Positions 8,993 to 17,611 of a stretch of 64,000 bases of DNA are shown here, piece by piece; position 1 is the stretch's first letter, and each line of letters starts with the position of its first letter. The DNA is taken from positions 1 through 64,000 of the forward strand of contig JALHSP010000029.1 of the NCBI GenBank assembly GCA_022865305.1, read 5' to 3'. The notes beneath the pieces were generated by a model. That model was not told where the DNA came from. It ran no database searches and saw only the letters and a list, made by a program, of their open reading frames with translations. A program made the translations under genes and the position numbers. Origin of the DNA: Bacteroidales bacterium. GTDB lineage: Bacteria; Bacteroidota; Bacteroidia; Bacteroidales; VadinHA17.

Positions 8993-9016
8993 GTAGACGT
9001 TGCATGCAACGTCTAC
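8993..9016. repeat. 24-bp perfect palindrome
   Basis: GTAGACGTTGCA is followed directly by its reverse complement TGCAACGTCTAC. It lies between divergent genes (hydrolase on minus, glpD on plus). Similar palindromes containing ACGTTGCATGCAACGT occur as dispersed repeats in Bacteroidota genomes as I recall; it could instead be an operator. Confidence 0.6.
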
Positions 9017-9113
9017 GATATGGATGAATTTTACCCGATTTCCAGACTGTTTTTATTGCATTGTCGTATTTTTATTGTATTATTAATAAACATTTTTCAC
9101 TACAGGTAACCTT

Positions 9114-10673
9114 ATGAATCGCCAGCAGCAAATTATTGAATTACAGCGAAATAAAGAAAAAATCTGGGATATAATTGTTATTGGTGGCGGAGCAACGGGA
9201 CTTGGGATTGCCCTTGATGCCGTTACCCGTGGTTATAAAACGCTTCTGCTTGAACAATCAGATTTTGCTAAAGGAACATCCTCAAGAAGTACAAAGCTTG
9301 TTCATGGAGGAGTACGTTATCTTGCCCGGGGAGATATCCTGCTGGTAACAGAAGCTTTACATGAACGCGGACGAATGCTGAAGAATGCTCCCAATCTTAC
9401 AGCAAATCAGGAATTTGTTATACCGGTTTACACTCTGTGGGATGTTATTCTATATACTGTCGGATTAAAGTTTTATGACCTGCTTGCAGGCAGACTGAGT
9501 CTTGGGAAATCTTATTTTATCAGCCGGTCAAAAGCTATTGAACGTTTACCTCTCCTGAAAACGGAAGGACTGAAAGGCGGAATAGTTTACCATGACGGTC
9601 AGTTTGATGATTCAAGAATGGCTATTGCCCTTGCAGTGGCATGTATAGATAAGGGAGGGACTATTCTGAATTATTTCAAAGTCGTAAGTCTTTTGAAAAA
9701 TGAAAAAGGCAGGATAAGAGGTGTCAGAGCCAGAGACCTGGAGACGGGAAATGAATTCAGTATAAATGCAAAACTCGTAATTAATGCCACCGGCGTATTT
9801 ACCGACGAAATACATCGTATGGATAATCCGTCCTCGAAGCCAACCATCCGTCCCAGCCAGGGAGTCCACATAGTACTTGATAGCTCATTTCTTAACAGCA
9901 AATCGGCCATAATGATACCGAAGACTGATGATGGCCGGGTTCTTTTTGCAATTCCGTGGTATGGAAAGGTTGTAGTCGGGACAACCGACACACCTCTCGA
10001 TACAATTTCAATGGAACCCAGAGCTCTTGATGAGGAAATCAGCTTTATTCTTAAAACTGCAGGCAAATATCTGGTCAGACCACCATCCAGGGAAGATGTT
10101 CTTTGTATTTTTGCAGGGTTGCGGCCACTGGCAGCCAACCCTGACAATCCTTCAGCAACCAGGGAAGTCTCACGCCGGCATAAAATTACCCTTTCTTCAT
10201 CAGGGCTTCTTTCAATAATCGGCGGTAAATGGACTTCCTATCGCAGGATGGCGGAAGAAACCATTGACAAAGGGATAAAAGCGGGAATTCTTGATAAAAG
10301 GAAATGTATCACAAAAAACTTCAGGTTTTATTCAAATAACACAAAATTAAGATCAGAACGCCTCAAAATTTACGGGGACAAGGCAGGCGAAATCGAAAAA
10401 ATGATAAGTGAAGAACCCGGCACTGCAGAGCTGCTTAATTCTGTATTGCCTTATACAAAAGCCGAAATAACCTGGATTTGCAGAAATGAAATGCCGGTCA
10501 CTCTCGAGGACATTCTGGCAAGGAGGACACGGTCTTTATTCCTTGATGTCCGGACAAGCCTGAAGATAGCACCACAGGTAGCAGGTATTATAGCCAGTGA
10601 ACTAAATCGTGATAAGAAATGGGAAGAGGAGCAAATTAATGCATTTACTCTTTTATCAAAAAACTACCTGTAA
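9114..10673 (+). CDS. glpD: Aerobic-type glycerol-3-phosphate dehydrogenase
   Basis: The 519-residue FAD enzyme oxidises glycerol 3-phosphate to dihydroxyacetone phosphate and passes electrons to quinone at the inner membrane. The FAD-binding motif [17 protein letters not shown] (about residues 20-36) is followed by the family signature [15 protein letters not shown]; a second signature is [11 protein letters not shown], and [17 protein letters not shown] marks the C-terminal FAD contact. Length is normal for the GlpD family. It heads glpD-glpK-glpF, all on plus; the glpK start lies 31 bp after this stop. No consensus promoter is obvious in 9017-9113. Menaquinone would be the likely electron acceptor given mqnC in this window (inference). 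Confidence 0.95.
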   Translation: MNRQQQIIELQRNKEKIWDIIVIGGGATGLGIALDAVTRGYKTLLLEQSDFAKGTSSRSTKLVHGGVRYLARGDILLVTEALHERGRMLKNAPNLTANQEFVIPVYTLWDVILYTVGLKFYDLLAGRLSLGKSYFISRSKAIERLPLLKTEGLKGGIVYHDGQFDDSRMAIALAVACIDKGGTILNYFKVVSLLKNEKGRIRGVRARDLETGNEFSINAKLVINATGVFTDEIHRMDNPSSKPTIRPSQGVHIVLDSSFLNSKSAIMIPKTDDGRVLFAIPWYGKVVVGTTDTPLDTISMEPRALDEEISFILKTAGKYLVRPPSREDVLCIFAGLRPLAANPDNPSATREVSRRHKITLSSSGLLSIIGGKWTSYRRMAEETIDKGIKAGILDKRKCITKNFRFYSNNTKLRSERLKIYGDKAGEIEKMISEEPGTAELLNSVLPYTKAEITWICRNEMPVTLEDILARRTRSLFLDVRTSLKIAPQVAGIIASELNRDKKWEEEQINAFTLLSKNYL

Positions 10674-10704
10674 GATTTCAGATAACCCCAAAAATAATAT
10701 AAAT

Positions 10705-12198
10705 ATGAACAGGTATATATTAGCTCTGGACCAGGGGACAACAAGTTCAAGGGCTATTGTTTTCAACAAAAAGGGGCTGCCGGTGGCGACAGCACAGAAA
10801 GAATTTACACAGTTATATCCTCAACCAGGCTGGGTGGAACACAATCCTGATGAGATATGGTCCACTCAGGCAGGTGTTGCAGTTGAGGCTATCACCAAAG
10901 CAGATGTTGGAAGTGAAGATATTGCAGCTATCGGAATCACCAACCAGCGCGAGACCACTGTTGTCTGGAACAGGAAAACGGGGAAACCTGTCTATAATGC
11001 TATTGTGTGGCAGGACAGGCGTACTGCCGGATTCTGTGACAAATTGAAAAATGAAGGACACAGCCGTAAAATTTTGGAAAAAACAGGTCTTATAATTGAT
11101 GCCTATTTTTCAGCAACAAAAGTCAGGTGGATCCTTGATAATGTAAAAGGTGCGCGGAAACAGGCAGAAAAAGGAGAACTGGCATTTGGTACGGTCGATT
11201 CATGGCTGGTATGGAATCTGACAAAGGGAGAATTACATATCACTGATGTATCGAATGCTTCAAGAACTATGCTCTTTAATATCCACTCTCTTAAATGGGA
11301 TGATGAACTTCTTAAAATCTTCGGAATTCCTGCATCAATGTTACCGGATGTAAAGCCCTCCAGTGAGGTTTATGGTCAAACTTCAGGACACTTTTCATCT
11401 TCTGTTCCGATTGCGGGTATTGCCGGTGATCAGCAGGCTGCCCTTTTCGGTCAGATGTGCACTGAACCCGGAATGGTGAAGAACACTTATGGTACAGGCT
11501 GTTTTATGATGATGAATATCGGCAATAAGCCGATTGAATCAAAAAGTAAACTGCTGACCACTGTGGGATGGAAAATAGGGAAGGAGACTCAATACGCACT
11601 TGAGGGGAGCATTTTCATTGGCGGAGCAGTAGTGCAATGGCTTCGTGACGGACTTGGAATAATAAAAAAATCCGGAGATATAGAAAAGCTTGCAGGTAAG
11701 GTACAGGATAGCGGTGGTGTCTTTTTTGTTCCTGCATTTGCCGGGCTTGGAGCACCACACTGGAACCAGCATGCCAGGGGAACTATGGTTGGCATTACAC
11801 GGGGCACTTCAGCATCTCATATTGCACGTGCTGCACTCGATAGTATTGCATTTCAGACATTTGAAGTATTACAGGCTATGCAGAAGGATTCGGGGATTGA
11901 GATCTGCGAACTGAGAGTTGACGGAGGGGCTACAGTAAATAATCTCCTGATGCAGTTTCAGGCCGATCTACTTCAGGCAAAAGTGATCAGGCCTAAAATA
12001 ACTGAGACAACAGCCCTTGGTGCTGCTTACCTGGCCGGTCTGGCAGTAAAATACTGGAGTAACATGGATGAAATTAAAAAGCAATGGCAGCTCGACAGAA
12101 CCTTTTCTCCGCAATTAAAAGCAGAAGAGACTCATTCACTCATTAATGACTGGCATCGGGCGGTAAATGCTGCCAAAGCATGGGCAGATGCTAAATAA
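10705..12198 (+). CDS. glpK: Glycerol kinase
   Basis: The 497-residue FGGY-family kinase phosphorylates glycerol with ATP to glycerol 3-phosphate, the GlpD substrate. Visible signatures: [15 protein letters not shown] at the N terminus (phosphate loop), [14 protein letters not shown], the substrate region [11 protein letters not shown], and [13 protein letters not shown] in the second domain; [11 protein letters not shown]-type sequence appears as [12 protein letters not shown]. The reading frame is open back to 10609 inside glpD, but ATG 10705 starts the canonical N terminus ([14 protein letters not shown]) and gives the usual length. It is followed 86 bp later by glpF. Confidence 0.96.
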   Translation: MNRYILALDQGTTSSRAIVFNKKGLPVATAQKEFTQLYPQPGWVEHNPDEIWSTQAGVAVEAITKADVGSEDIAAIGITNQRETTVVWNRKTGKPVYNAIVWQDRRTAGFCDKLKNEGHSRKILEKTGLIIDAYFSATKVRWILDNVKGARKQAEKGELAFGTVDSWLVWNLTKGELHITDVSNASRTMLFNIHSLKWDDELLKIFGIPASMLPDVKPSSEVYGQTSGHFSSSVPIAGIAGDQQAALFGQMCTEPGMVKNTYGTGCFMMMNIGNKPIESKSKLLTTVGWKIGKETQYALEGSIFIGGAVVQWLRDGLGIIKKSGDIEKLAGKVQDSGGVFFVPAFAGLGAPHWNQHARGTMVGITRGTSASHIARAALDSIAFQTFEVLQAMQKDSGIEICELRVDGGATVNNLLMQFQADLLQAKVIRPKITETTALGAAYLAGLAVKYWSNMDEIKKQWQLDRTFSPQLKAEETHSLINDWHRAVNAAKAWADAK

Positions 12199-12284
12199 TA
12201 CCGGCATCCGGCACCATGCACACGGAATATGTAAGAAAACGCTAAACGCTAAACTATAAACACTTAACTATTAAAATTTTACCT

Positions 12285-12998
12285 ATGAATGCATTTTTTG
12301 CTGAATTTTTTGGAACTGCAATGATTATTGTATTCGGAGGAGGTGTCGTATCCAACGTCCTACTGAATAAAACCAAAGGCAACAACAGCGGATGGATTGT
12401 AATAACCTTCGGCTGGGCAGTTGGCGTATTTACCGGTGTATTGATTGCAGCTCCTGTAAGCGGAGCTCATCTTAATCCTGCTGTTACCCTGGCATTGGTT
12501 ATGGCACATAAATTTTCAATTGCGTTATTACCATTATACATCTGTGCTCAGTTGCTTGGTGCAATGTTTGGAGCTTTACTGGTATGGCTTGCTTATAAAA
12601 AGCATTTCGATGCGACAGAAAATGGCGATGCAAAACTGGCAGTGTTCTGCACAATACCCAATATACGGAGCTACTGGTATAATGTTATAACTGAGATTAT
12701 AGGAACTTATATTCTTTGCCTGGCGGTTCTTTATATGGCTGAACCGGAAGTCGGACTTGGTGCGTTAAATGCTCTGCCTGTTGCTCTTGTTGTTCTCGGT
12801 ATAGGGTTATCTCTGGGGGGTCCGACAGGCTATGCAATTAATCCGGCACGTGATCTTGGTCCGCGTATAATGCATTTTTTTCTACCAATACCGAATAAAC
12901 GTGACAGTGACTGGAAATACTCATGGGTACCGATACTGGGACCAATGGTCGGAGCAGCACTGGCAGCTGTTATGTTTTTGTTGTTTGGAGGAGCATGA
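12285..12998 (+). CDS. glpF: Glycerol facilitator (MIP-family channel)
   Basis: The 237-residue protein has six hydrophobic helices and the two half-helix signatures, GAHLNPAVT and GYAINPARDLGPR. The aspartate after the second NPA (NPARD) is typical of glycerol-permeable channels rather than water-only aquaporins. It would admit glycerol for GlpK, completing an uptake-phosphorylation-oxidation module. The 86-bp gap from glpK carries short direct repeats (ACGCTAAACGCTAAAC) and no evident promoter. It converges on the small secreted protein gene 21 bp away; no hairpin terminator is visible there. Confidence 0.94.
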   Translation: MNAFFAEFFGTAMIIVFGGGVVSNVLLNKTKGNNSGWIVITFGWAVGVFTGVLIAAPVSGAHLNPAVTLALVMAHKFSIALLPLYICAQLLGAMFGALLVWLAYKKHFDATENGDAKLAVFCTIPNIRSYWYNVITEIIGTYILCLAVLYMAEPEVGLGALNALPVALVVLGIGLSLGGPTGYAINPARDLGPRIMHFFLPIPNKRDSDWKYSWVPILGPMVGAALAAVMFLLFGGA

Positions 12999-13018
12999 AC
13001 AACTCACAGCGGAAGGAT

Positions 13019-13504
13019 TCAGAAATTTAATCTGAATCCGATACTGTTCCCGGTTATAGCAAATTTTAACTTTGCAGGTGGCAATTCTGAACTTGTTCTC
13101 AATCCGGAATTATATATATTAACTGCTTTTTTAGCCTGGTTAATACACTTTATGTTTATCGGTATTGCAATTAATACCAATCCGGCACCGACTCCGGCCA
13201 GAACCCAGTTTGGATCACCACCCCCAATTGCAGTACCAATGGGATAACCAATAAGGAATCCTCCGGCTCCGCCGAATATGGATACAAATACATTTGTTGA
13301 CTGGGCTGCTTTTATCTCCTTATAGGCCTGGTCATTGGATTGCATTATTTGATTCAGTTGTGAATAATTCAATTTGTTGTCATTTTGGTAGAAATTATAT
13401 CCCCCAAAAACTTTTTTCATTATTATTGAGTCATTTGATGCCTGACCTGATATTAAGGTCATACTTACAATTAATAATAATCCTGATAATGCAACTTTCT
13501 TCAT
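13019..13504 (-). CDS. Small exported protein with glycine-rich hydrophobic segment
   Basis: The 161-residue product starts with a signal peptide (MKKVALSGLLLIVSMTLISG). ATG 13504 was chosen because the earlier in-frame start at 13585 would put 27 polar residues ahead of the signal. The mature part has a Gly-rich membrane-like region (GGAGGFLIGYPIGTAIGGG, then VLAGVGAGLVLIAIPI), a conserved-looking basic segment NIKCINQAKKAVNIYNSG and a C-terminal strand ending FRLNF, which resembles an outer-membrane-associated end. I do not recognise a named family. No partner gene is evident; it faces glpF. Confidence 0.65.
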   Translation of the reverse strand: MKKVALSGLLLIVSMTLISGQASNDSIIMKKVFGGYNFYQNDNKLNYSQLNQIMQSNDQAYKEIKAAQSTNVFVSIFGGAGGFLIGYPIGTAIGGGDPNWVLAGVGAGLVLIAIPINIKCINQAKKAVNIYNSGLRTSSELPPAKLKFAITGNSIGFRLNF

Positions 13505-13932
13505 GGTAATTAATTTTAATAATTCATAATATTTAAATCCTGCAACCCGCAGAAAGGATTTGTTCACATTCGGCGTCTTCCTCACATAATTTTTTTGCCA
13601 TTATCCTGGTAAAATCAATATAATTAAATGAAGTCTTTAATAATTTGAATAAATAATAAATAAGATACAGGCTATATCAAATATCAGAAGAATTTCTTTC
13701 ATAAACACTATAAAAAGCTGATAAAAAGTAACTCAAATGCATCAGGATTAGCAGCCTTAATTAATTTATAAAGACGGTTTTCGGGTGTTGAACAAAAAGT
13801 AAAGTCCTTCGTAAATTAAGTTTACTGATTTAGGAAAGTAAAATCTGCCTGTTAGCGAAATTTATATCCCCCAAAACATATTTATTTTCCTTTAAAGTGG
13901 TATTTTTATTAAACGTCTCCGGTGGACATTAA
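13505..13932. other. AT-rich intergenic region without a recognisable gene
   Basis: The 428-bp gap between divergent genes contains no credible reading frame, no RNA fold I could recognise and no complete promoter match. It is strongly AT-rich and presumably holds both promoters. Confidence 0.5.
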
Positions 13933-14466
13933 ATGAGATTAAAGAAAGCAGATATTGTACGACTTGTAATATCAGGTTTACTGGTGATAACAGCTATTAC
14001 CATTGCCTCGTTGACCATTGGCCGGGATATTTATTACGGATCAAGCAATGAAGGATTGCTTTCATTTGCCATTGTAAATTTCTCCGGATACCTGTTTTTC
14101 TTATTTATGCCTGTAGAACTGGCCTTTATCTATTACCTGATAGGGGATTTAAATATCTGGTCGCTTAATGCGGTAGCATTGGGTACGGCAATGGTTTCGC
14201 AGACTATCGATTACCTGATAGGGTATATGTTCAGCACAAAAATCATCGACCATCTGATCGGGCGGCACCGATACGAAAAAGCTGAACAAAAAATAAGAAA
14301 ATATGGTAACATTGTCATTTTTCTTTTCAATGTGACACCTCTTTCATCACCTGTAATATCGCTGGCTGCCGGCATGCTGAAACATCGTGTTAAAGATGCC
14401 ATTATCTTTACTTTTTTCGGTCTCTTATTAAAATATATAATACTCACACTGATTTTCGGGAGGTGA
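13933..14466 (+). CDS. VTT-domain (DedA/YqaA-like) membrane protein
   Basis: The 177-residue protein has four to five hydrophobic helices (about 9-30, 42-70, 78-100, 128-146, 155-175). The region FSGYLFFLFMPVELAFIYYL followed by the YLIGYMFSTKIIDHLIGRHR turn and NIVIFLFNVTPLSSPVISLAAGM matches the VTT/SNARE-associated fold of YqaA and DedA proteins, where a Pro-containing re-entrant loop is typical. Such proteins act as lipid scramblases or flippases for undecaprenyl phosphate and other lipids in several bacteria; the substrate here is inferred only by family. It stands alone, followed by a hairpin-rich convergent gap. Confidence 0.75.
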   Translation: MRLKKADIVRLVISGLLVITAITIASLTIGRDIYYGSSNEGLLSFAIVNFSGYLFFLFMPVELAFIYYLIGDLNIWSLNAVALGTAMVSQTIDYLIGYMFSTKIIDHLIGRHRYEKAEQKIRKYGNIVIFLFNVTPLSSPVISLAAGMLKHRVKDAIIFTFFGLLLKYIILTLIFGR

Positions 14467-14542
14467 ATTCAGGAAGTTAATCTATTCTGACCTCACATCG
14501 ATTTCTCTCCTTTTAACCTCACCCAAATCCCTCTTTTTATTT

Positions 14543-14575
14543 ACCTCACCCCAACCCTCTCCCAGGGGAGAGGGG
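14543..14575. repeat. CCCTCTCCC hairpin repeat
   Basis: CCCTCTCCC (14555-14563) and GGGAGAGGG (14566-14574) form a tight palindrome preceded by ACCTCACCCCAAC. This is a common dispersed-repeat sequence and resembles parts of the element at 16020-16163. Confidence 0.55.
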
Positions 14576-14643
14576 CTAAGACATTAAGAATTTTATTAAA
14601 AAATTAGTATTTATAATTATAGTCACGAATGTGGCGATATATG

Positions 14644-14668
14644 AAAAACCCCCGGCGCAAACCGGGGG
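14644..14668 (-). terminator. Intrinsic terminator on the minus strand
   Basis: Read on the minus strand, CCCCCGG and CCGGGGG (14649-14655 and 14662-14668) form a 7-bp GC stem with a TTTGCG loop followed directly by TTTTT. It is the best terminator candidate for the coiled-coil gene whose stop is at 14854, leaving a roughly 185-base 3' leader-like stretch. Confidence 0.65.
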
Positions 14669-14705
14669 AGACAGATATTGAGCTTGATGACGTAGTAGAG
14701 TGAAA

Positions 14706-14826
14706 CATCCCTTGAGTCAACCGGGATGGATAATTCTCCTGAATTAAGGAGTAAAAACAAAAAGAAGTGCCCGGAGCCTAAAAAAATATGGTGGATAACA
14801 TTGACTTTGCTTTTAGCCCCGGGTAC
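14706..14826. other. Three further consecutive hairpins in the convergent gap
   Basis: CATCCC/GGGATG (14706-14728), CTCCT/AGGAG (14736-14751) and a longer imperfect stem with arms 14767-14783 and 14811-14826 (GTGCCCGG...CTAAAA against TTTTAGCCCCGGGTAC) follow one another. Together with the terminator hairpin this makes four stems in about 180 bp. It could be a structured 3' UTR, a small RNA, or a decayed repeat cluster. No protein-coding frame here is convincing. Confidence 0.4.
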
Positions 14827-14853
14827 TGAACCTGAACTTATTCTCAGACGATG

Positions 14854-15837
14854 CTACTTAATGAGTTCAATTACAGCATATTTTGAAATTTTCCAGAACT
14901 GTCCCGGATCTTTTATCTCAATATAAGCAATTCTGTTATCGGTTTCATGAATCAGCTCATAAGAGCTTGTCGGGTGATCTGTAATAAGTTTTACATCTCT
15001 GGAGTTTACAGGAATAGTCCTGGTTTCGGTAACGTCAATTTCGGCGAAAATACTATCTGCAAAATCTCCGACCAGAAATTCCTTCCTGCCCAATCCCAGG
15101 AAACCTCCTTCTTTTGATACAAGTCCCTTTTCTTTCAGGTCTTTGAACGTTCCTGAAGCGAGAAATGCCTGGTTCAGCTTTCCGGTCTGGTTATTTATCT
15201 TTACACCCTGCCATGTGATAGTATCCTTGAGAGCGTACACCCGGTTATTGAGCTGTCCAATCTCGAAATCTTTATCAACAAGCGTCTGCTTCAGATCAGC
15301 TATATCATTCTCATACTGCTGCACTGAAGCTTCAAGACTGGCGATCCTGGTTTTCAAACCCTCAATAGCTCCACCGGATGATTTTAACTGGGCACTTAAT
15401 GAGGCAATTTTCTTTTTGTTCGCTTCAAGCAGTGTATTTATATACCGAATATCCTCCAGTATCTGATCCTTTCTGTCCTTTGAGAGTTCTGAATCAGATG
15501 ATTCCAGCGTGATTATTTTTTCCTTTTGTTTTATCGTGCTCAGATCTTTTTCAATCTGATCGAAGGTATTTAGCCAGTCGTTGATTGTTGAATCACGTAC
15601 GGTAATTTGTTCCGTAAATGAGTTTTTCTGCTGTTCCATCAGGGAGAGCTGCTTATTATGTTCGTGCCTATAGAGGGTATAAACCAGAACACCCAGTGCC
15701 ACCAGCAAGATAAAACTGATTATCCCGGTTGTCAGACTGCCTCTTGTCATCCCTTCTTTCCTAGCATCTTTTAAAATGTTTTTGACGGCCGCATTCTCAT
15801 TCGTAAAATTGCGGTCACTCTTTTCTTTGTTCTCCAT
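14854..15837 (-). CDS. Single-pass membrane protein with long coiled coil
   Basis: The 327-residue protein has a short cytoplasmic, charged N terminus, one transmembrane helix (about residues 38-57, SFILLVALGVLVYTLY) and a long heptad-rich coiled coil (about 65-215), then a compact C-terminal domain containing GFLGLGRKEFLVGDF. ATG 15837 is chosen because a strong AAGGAGG lies just upstream, a rare clear Shine-Dalgarno in this phylum; an earlier ATG at 15870 lacks it. It resembles Bacteroidota proteins annotated as Cbp1-family adhesins, but I hold that loosely. Upstream are a -24-like TGGCA motif and a TTCTCA-N3-TGAGAA palindrome matching those before the signalling operon, so control by the NtrC-type activator next door is plausible. 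Confidence 0.75.
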   Translation of the reverse strand: MENKEKSDRNFTNENAAVKNILKDARKEGMTRGSLTTGIISFILLVALGVLVYTLYRHEHNKQLSLMEQQKNSFTEQITVRDSTINDWLNTFDQIEKDLSTIKQKEKIITLESSDSELSKDRKDQILEDIRYINTLLEANKKKIASLSAQLKSSGGAIEGLKTRIASLEASVQQYENDIADLKQTLVDKDFEIGQLNNRVYALKDTITWQGVKINNQTGKLNQAFLASGTFKDLKEKGLVSKEGGFLGLGRKEFLVGDFADSIFAEIDVTETRTIPVNSRDVKLITDHPTSSYELIHETDNRIAYIEIKDPGQFWKISKYAVIELIK

Positions 15838-15881
15838 TTCAAATCCTCCTTGATTAAATTTAATAGACATTAATTTTCTAG

Positions 15882-15898
15882 AAGATAAACAAATGCCA
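15882..15898 (-). promoter_or_regulatory. Weak sigma-54-like promoter before the coiled-coil gene
   Basis: On the minus strand CTGGCATTTGTTTATC has a good -24 half (TGGCA) but a poor -12 half (TATC instead of TTGC). It is about 50 bases before the start codon, and no TAnnTTTG promoter is visible in this gap. Confidence 0.3.
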
Positions 15899-15989
15899 GG
15901 CCGGCATTAAAGAATACTCATAGTATCCTCACTATGAACAGATTATTAATTGCACAGAAAATATTGAATTGTTCATTTTGAAAAAATAA

Positions 15990-16004
15990 TTCTCATTTTG
16001 AGAA
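15990..16004. promoter_or_regulatory. Palindrome TTCTCA-N3-TGAGAA (candidate activator site 1)
   Basis: A perfect 6+3+6 inverted repeat lies about 100 bp upstream of the -24-like motif. A shorter related TTCA-TTT-TGAA palindrome is beside it at 15972-15982. The same motif with the same spacing occurs at 20624-20638. Confidence 0.5.
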
Positions 16005-16019
16005 AAAGATGGATTCTCA

Positions 16020-16163
16020 TGAACTCACCCCCCAAGCCCCCTCTCTGTTTCACAAAGAGGGGGAGCTAATACATTGTATACTAACTACTTCCCCTTCTTT
16101 GCAGAGCAGAGAGAGCCTCTCCCGGCCGAAGGACGGGAGAGAATAAAAGGAGGTGAGTTCGTG
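16020..16163. repeat. MITE-like palindromic repeat element, copy 2
   Basis: The element is bounded by GAACTCACC (16021-16029) and its inverse GGTGAGTTC. Inside are a CCCCCTCTCT/AGAGGGGG hairpin, the CCCCTTCTTTGC core shared with copy 1 near position 200, and CTCTCCCG/CGGGAGAG. It has no coding capacity. It separates the coiled-coil gene from the sigma-54 activator gene and was probably inserted as a unit. Confidence 0.55.
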
Positions 16164-16203
16164 TGATATAGTCTGGAAAGGGGGAAGGATACATAGTCAG
16201 TTT

Positions 16204-17556
16204 TCAGTTCCCCTTTTCCTCTTTTAACATCCGGTATATGGTAGAAATACCAATATTAAGTTTTTTAGCTGTCAGGCTGATATCGTTGTTGTTCTTCCTC
16301 AGGGTTGCTTTAAGGATTTTCAATTCATATTCCCTCATGGTCAGATCGTCCCCGGTAATTGCAGACAGGGGGTCACCCTCATCGAGTACAAAGTCGGAGG
16401 GTTCAATCTCTTCCCTCACGGATAAGGTAACTGCCAGTTCAATCAGGGATTTCAATTCCCGTACATTTCCGGGAAAAGAATAGTTCATCAATTTTTTTTG
16501 CGCCTGTACTGACAACCTCTTTAATGGAATATTGTTTTCGTAACAGAAATTCTCGATAAAATGCCTGGCCAGAATCAAAATATCATTTGCCCGGTCACGC
16601 AACGGAGGTAACTCTATGGGTAAGCCCTGAAGCCTGTAATACAGATCCTCCCTGAAATTTCCTTTTTTCACTTCCTCTTTCAGGTTTTTATTAGTTGCTG
16701 CTATAATCCGGCAGTCGGTTTTCACAGGTTTATTGCTGCCTATCCGCACAATTTCCTTCTCCTGTAAAACCCGTAATAATTTTGTCTGTAAATTCTGTTC
16801 CATTTCTCCTATCTCATCAAGGAACAGAGTACCGCCATTTGCTTCCTCAAACCGGCCAATACGCCGGAAAGAAGCTCCTGTAAAAGCTCCTTTTTCATGA
16901 CCAAATAATTCACTCTCGATCAGCTCGGAAGGGATTGCCGGTACATTTATCGGAACAAACGATTTGTCTTTACGTTTTGAGTTATAATGAATAGCTTTTG
17001 CTACCAGCTCTTTTCCGGTTCCGGTTTCACCTGATATTACTACTGTAATATTTGTATCCACAGCTTTCTCTATCAGCTCGTATACGTTTTTTATAGCCGG
17101 ACTTTCACCAAGTATACTCTGATGGAAACTATATTTTTTTTGTATTTCTCTTCGCAGGGTTGAAATCTCCCTTTTCAGGCTGATGTCTTTCCTTAAATTC
17201 TGAATTGTGTTGAGGAGGCGATCCTTGATATCTTCGGATTTGGTTATATAGTCATAAGCCCCCAACTTTAACAAGGTAACTACCATGTTAATATCTTCCT
17301 GTTCGGAAATCAGAATAACCTGGATATCACTATTTTCCTGCCGGATCCTTTTAAGAACCTCAAGCCCGGAAATATCTGGCAGTCTGTAATCAAGTGTAAC
17401 AATATCGGGCGATTCATAAAGACAATTCAGAAAATCTCTGGCGTTGAAAAAACTCTTCACTTCATAATCCTGGTTTAAAGACAGAGTGTATACTAAAAGT
17501 TTATTATACCATTCATTGTCTTCAACCACAAAAATCTTTAAAGGCCTTTCAATCAT
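16204..17556 (-). CDS. NtrC-family sigma-54-dependent response regulator
   Basis: The 450-residue protein has three domains. Residues 1-125 are a receiver with the phospho-acceptor Asp56 ([11 protein letters not shown]). Residues ~145-370 are the AAA+ sigma-54 activator with Walker A GETGTGKE, the sigma-54 contact loop GAFTGA, and Walker [10 protein letters not shown]. The C terminus (~405-448) is a Fis-type helix-turn-helix ([20 protein letters not shown]). It is the last gene of a three-gene operon after a receiver protein and a hybrid kinase and is presumably phosphorylated via that kinase's Hpt domain. Likely targets are the palindromes at 15990-16004 and 20623-20639 (inference). Confidence 0.95.
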   Translation of the reverse strand: MIERPLKIFVVEDNEWYNKLLVYTLSLNQDYEVKSFFNARDFLNCLYESPDIVTLDYRLPDISGLEVLKRIRQENSDIQVILISEQEDINMVVTLLKLGAYDYITKSEDIKDRLLNTIQNLRKDISLKREISTLRREIQKKYSFHQSILGESPAIKNVYELIEKAVDTNITVVISGETGTGKELVAKAIHYNSKRKDKSFVPINVPAIPSELIESELFGHEKGAFTGASFRRIGRFEEANGGTLFLDEIGEMEQNLQTKLLRVLQEKEIVRIGSNKPVKTDCRIIAATNKNLKEEVKKGNFREDLYYRLQGLPIELPPLRDRANDILILARHFIENFCYENNIPLKRLSVQAQKKLMNYSFPGNVRELKSLIELAVTLSVREEIEPSDFVLDEGDPLSAITGDDLTMREYELKILKATLRKNNNDISLTAKKLNIGISTIYRMLKEEKGN

Positions 17557-17611
17557 AGATGAATGATTACCGGATTATTGGAAATTCCGACAAATTGCAA
17601 AATAATCAATA

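Noticed and set aside
14726-14926. Small plus-strand protein in the hairpin-rich gap
   Set aside because: It runs through two hairpins and into the antisense of the coiled-coil gene; composition is not protein-like.
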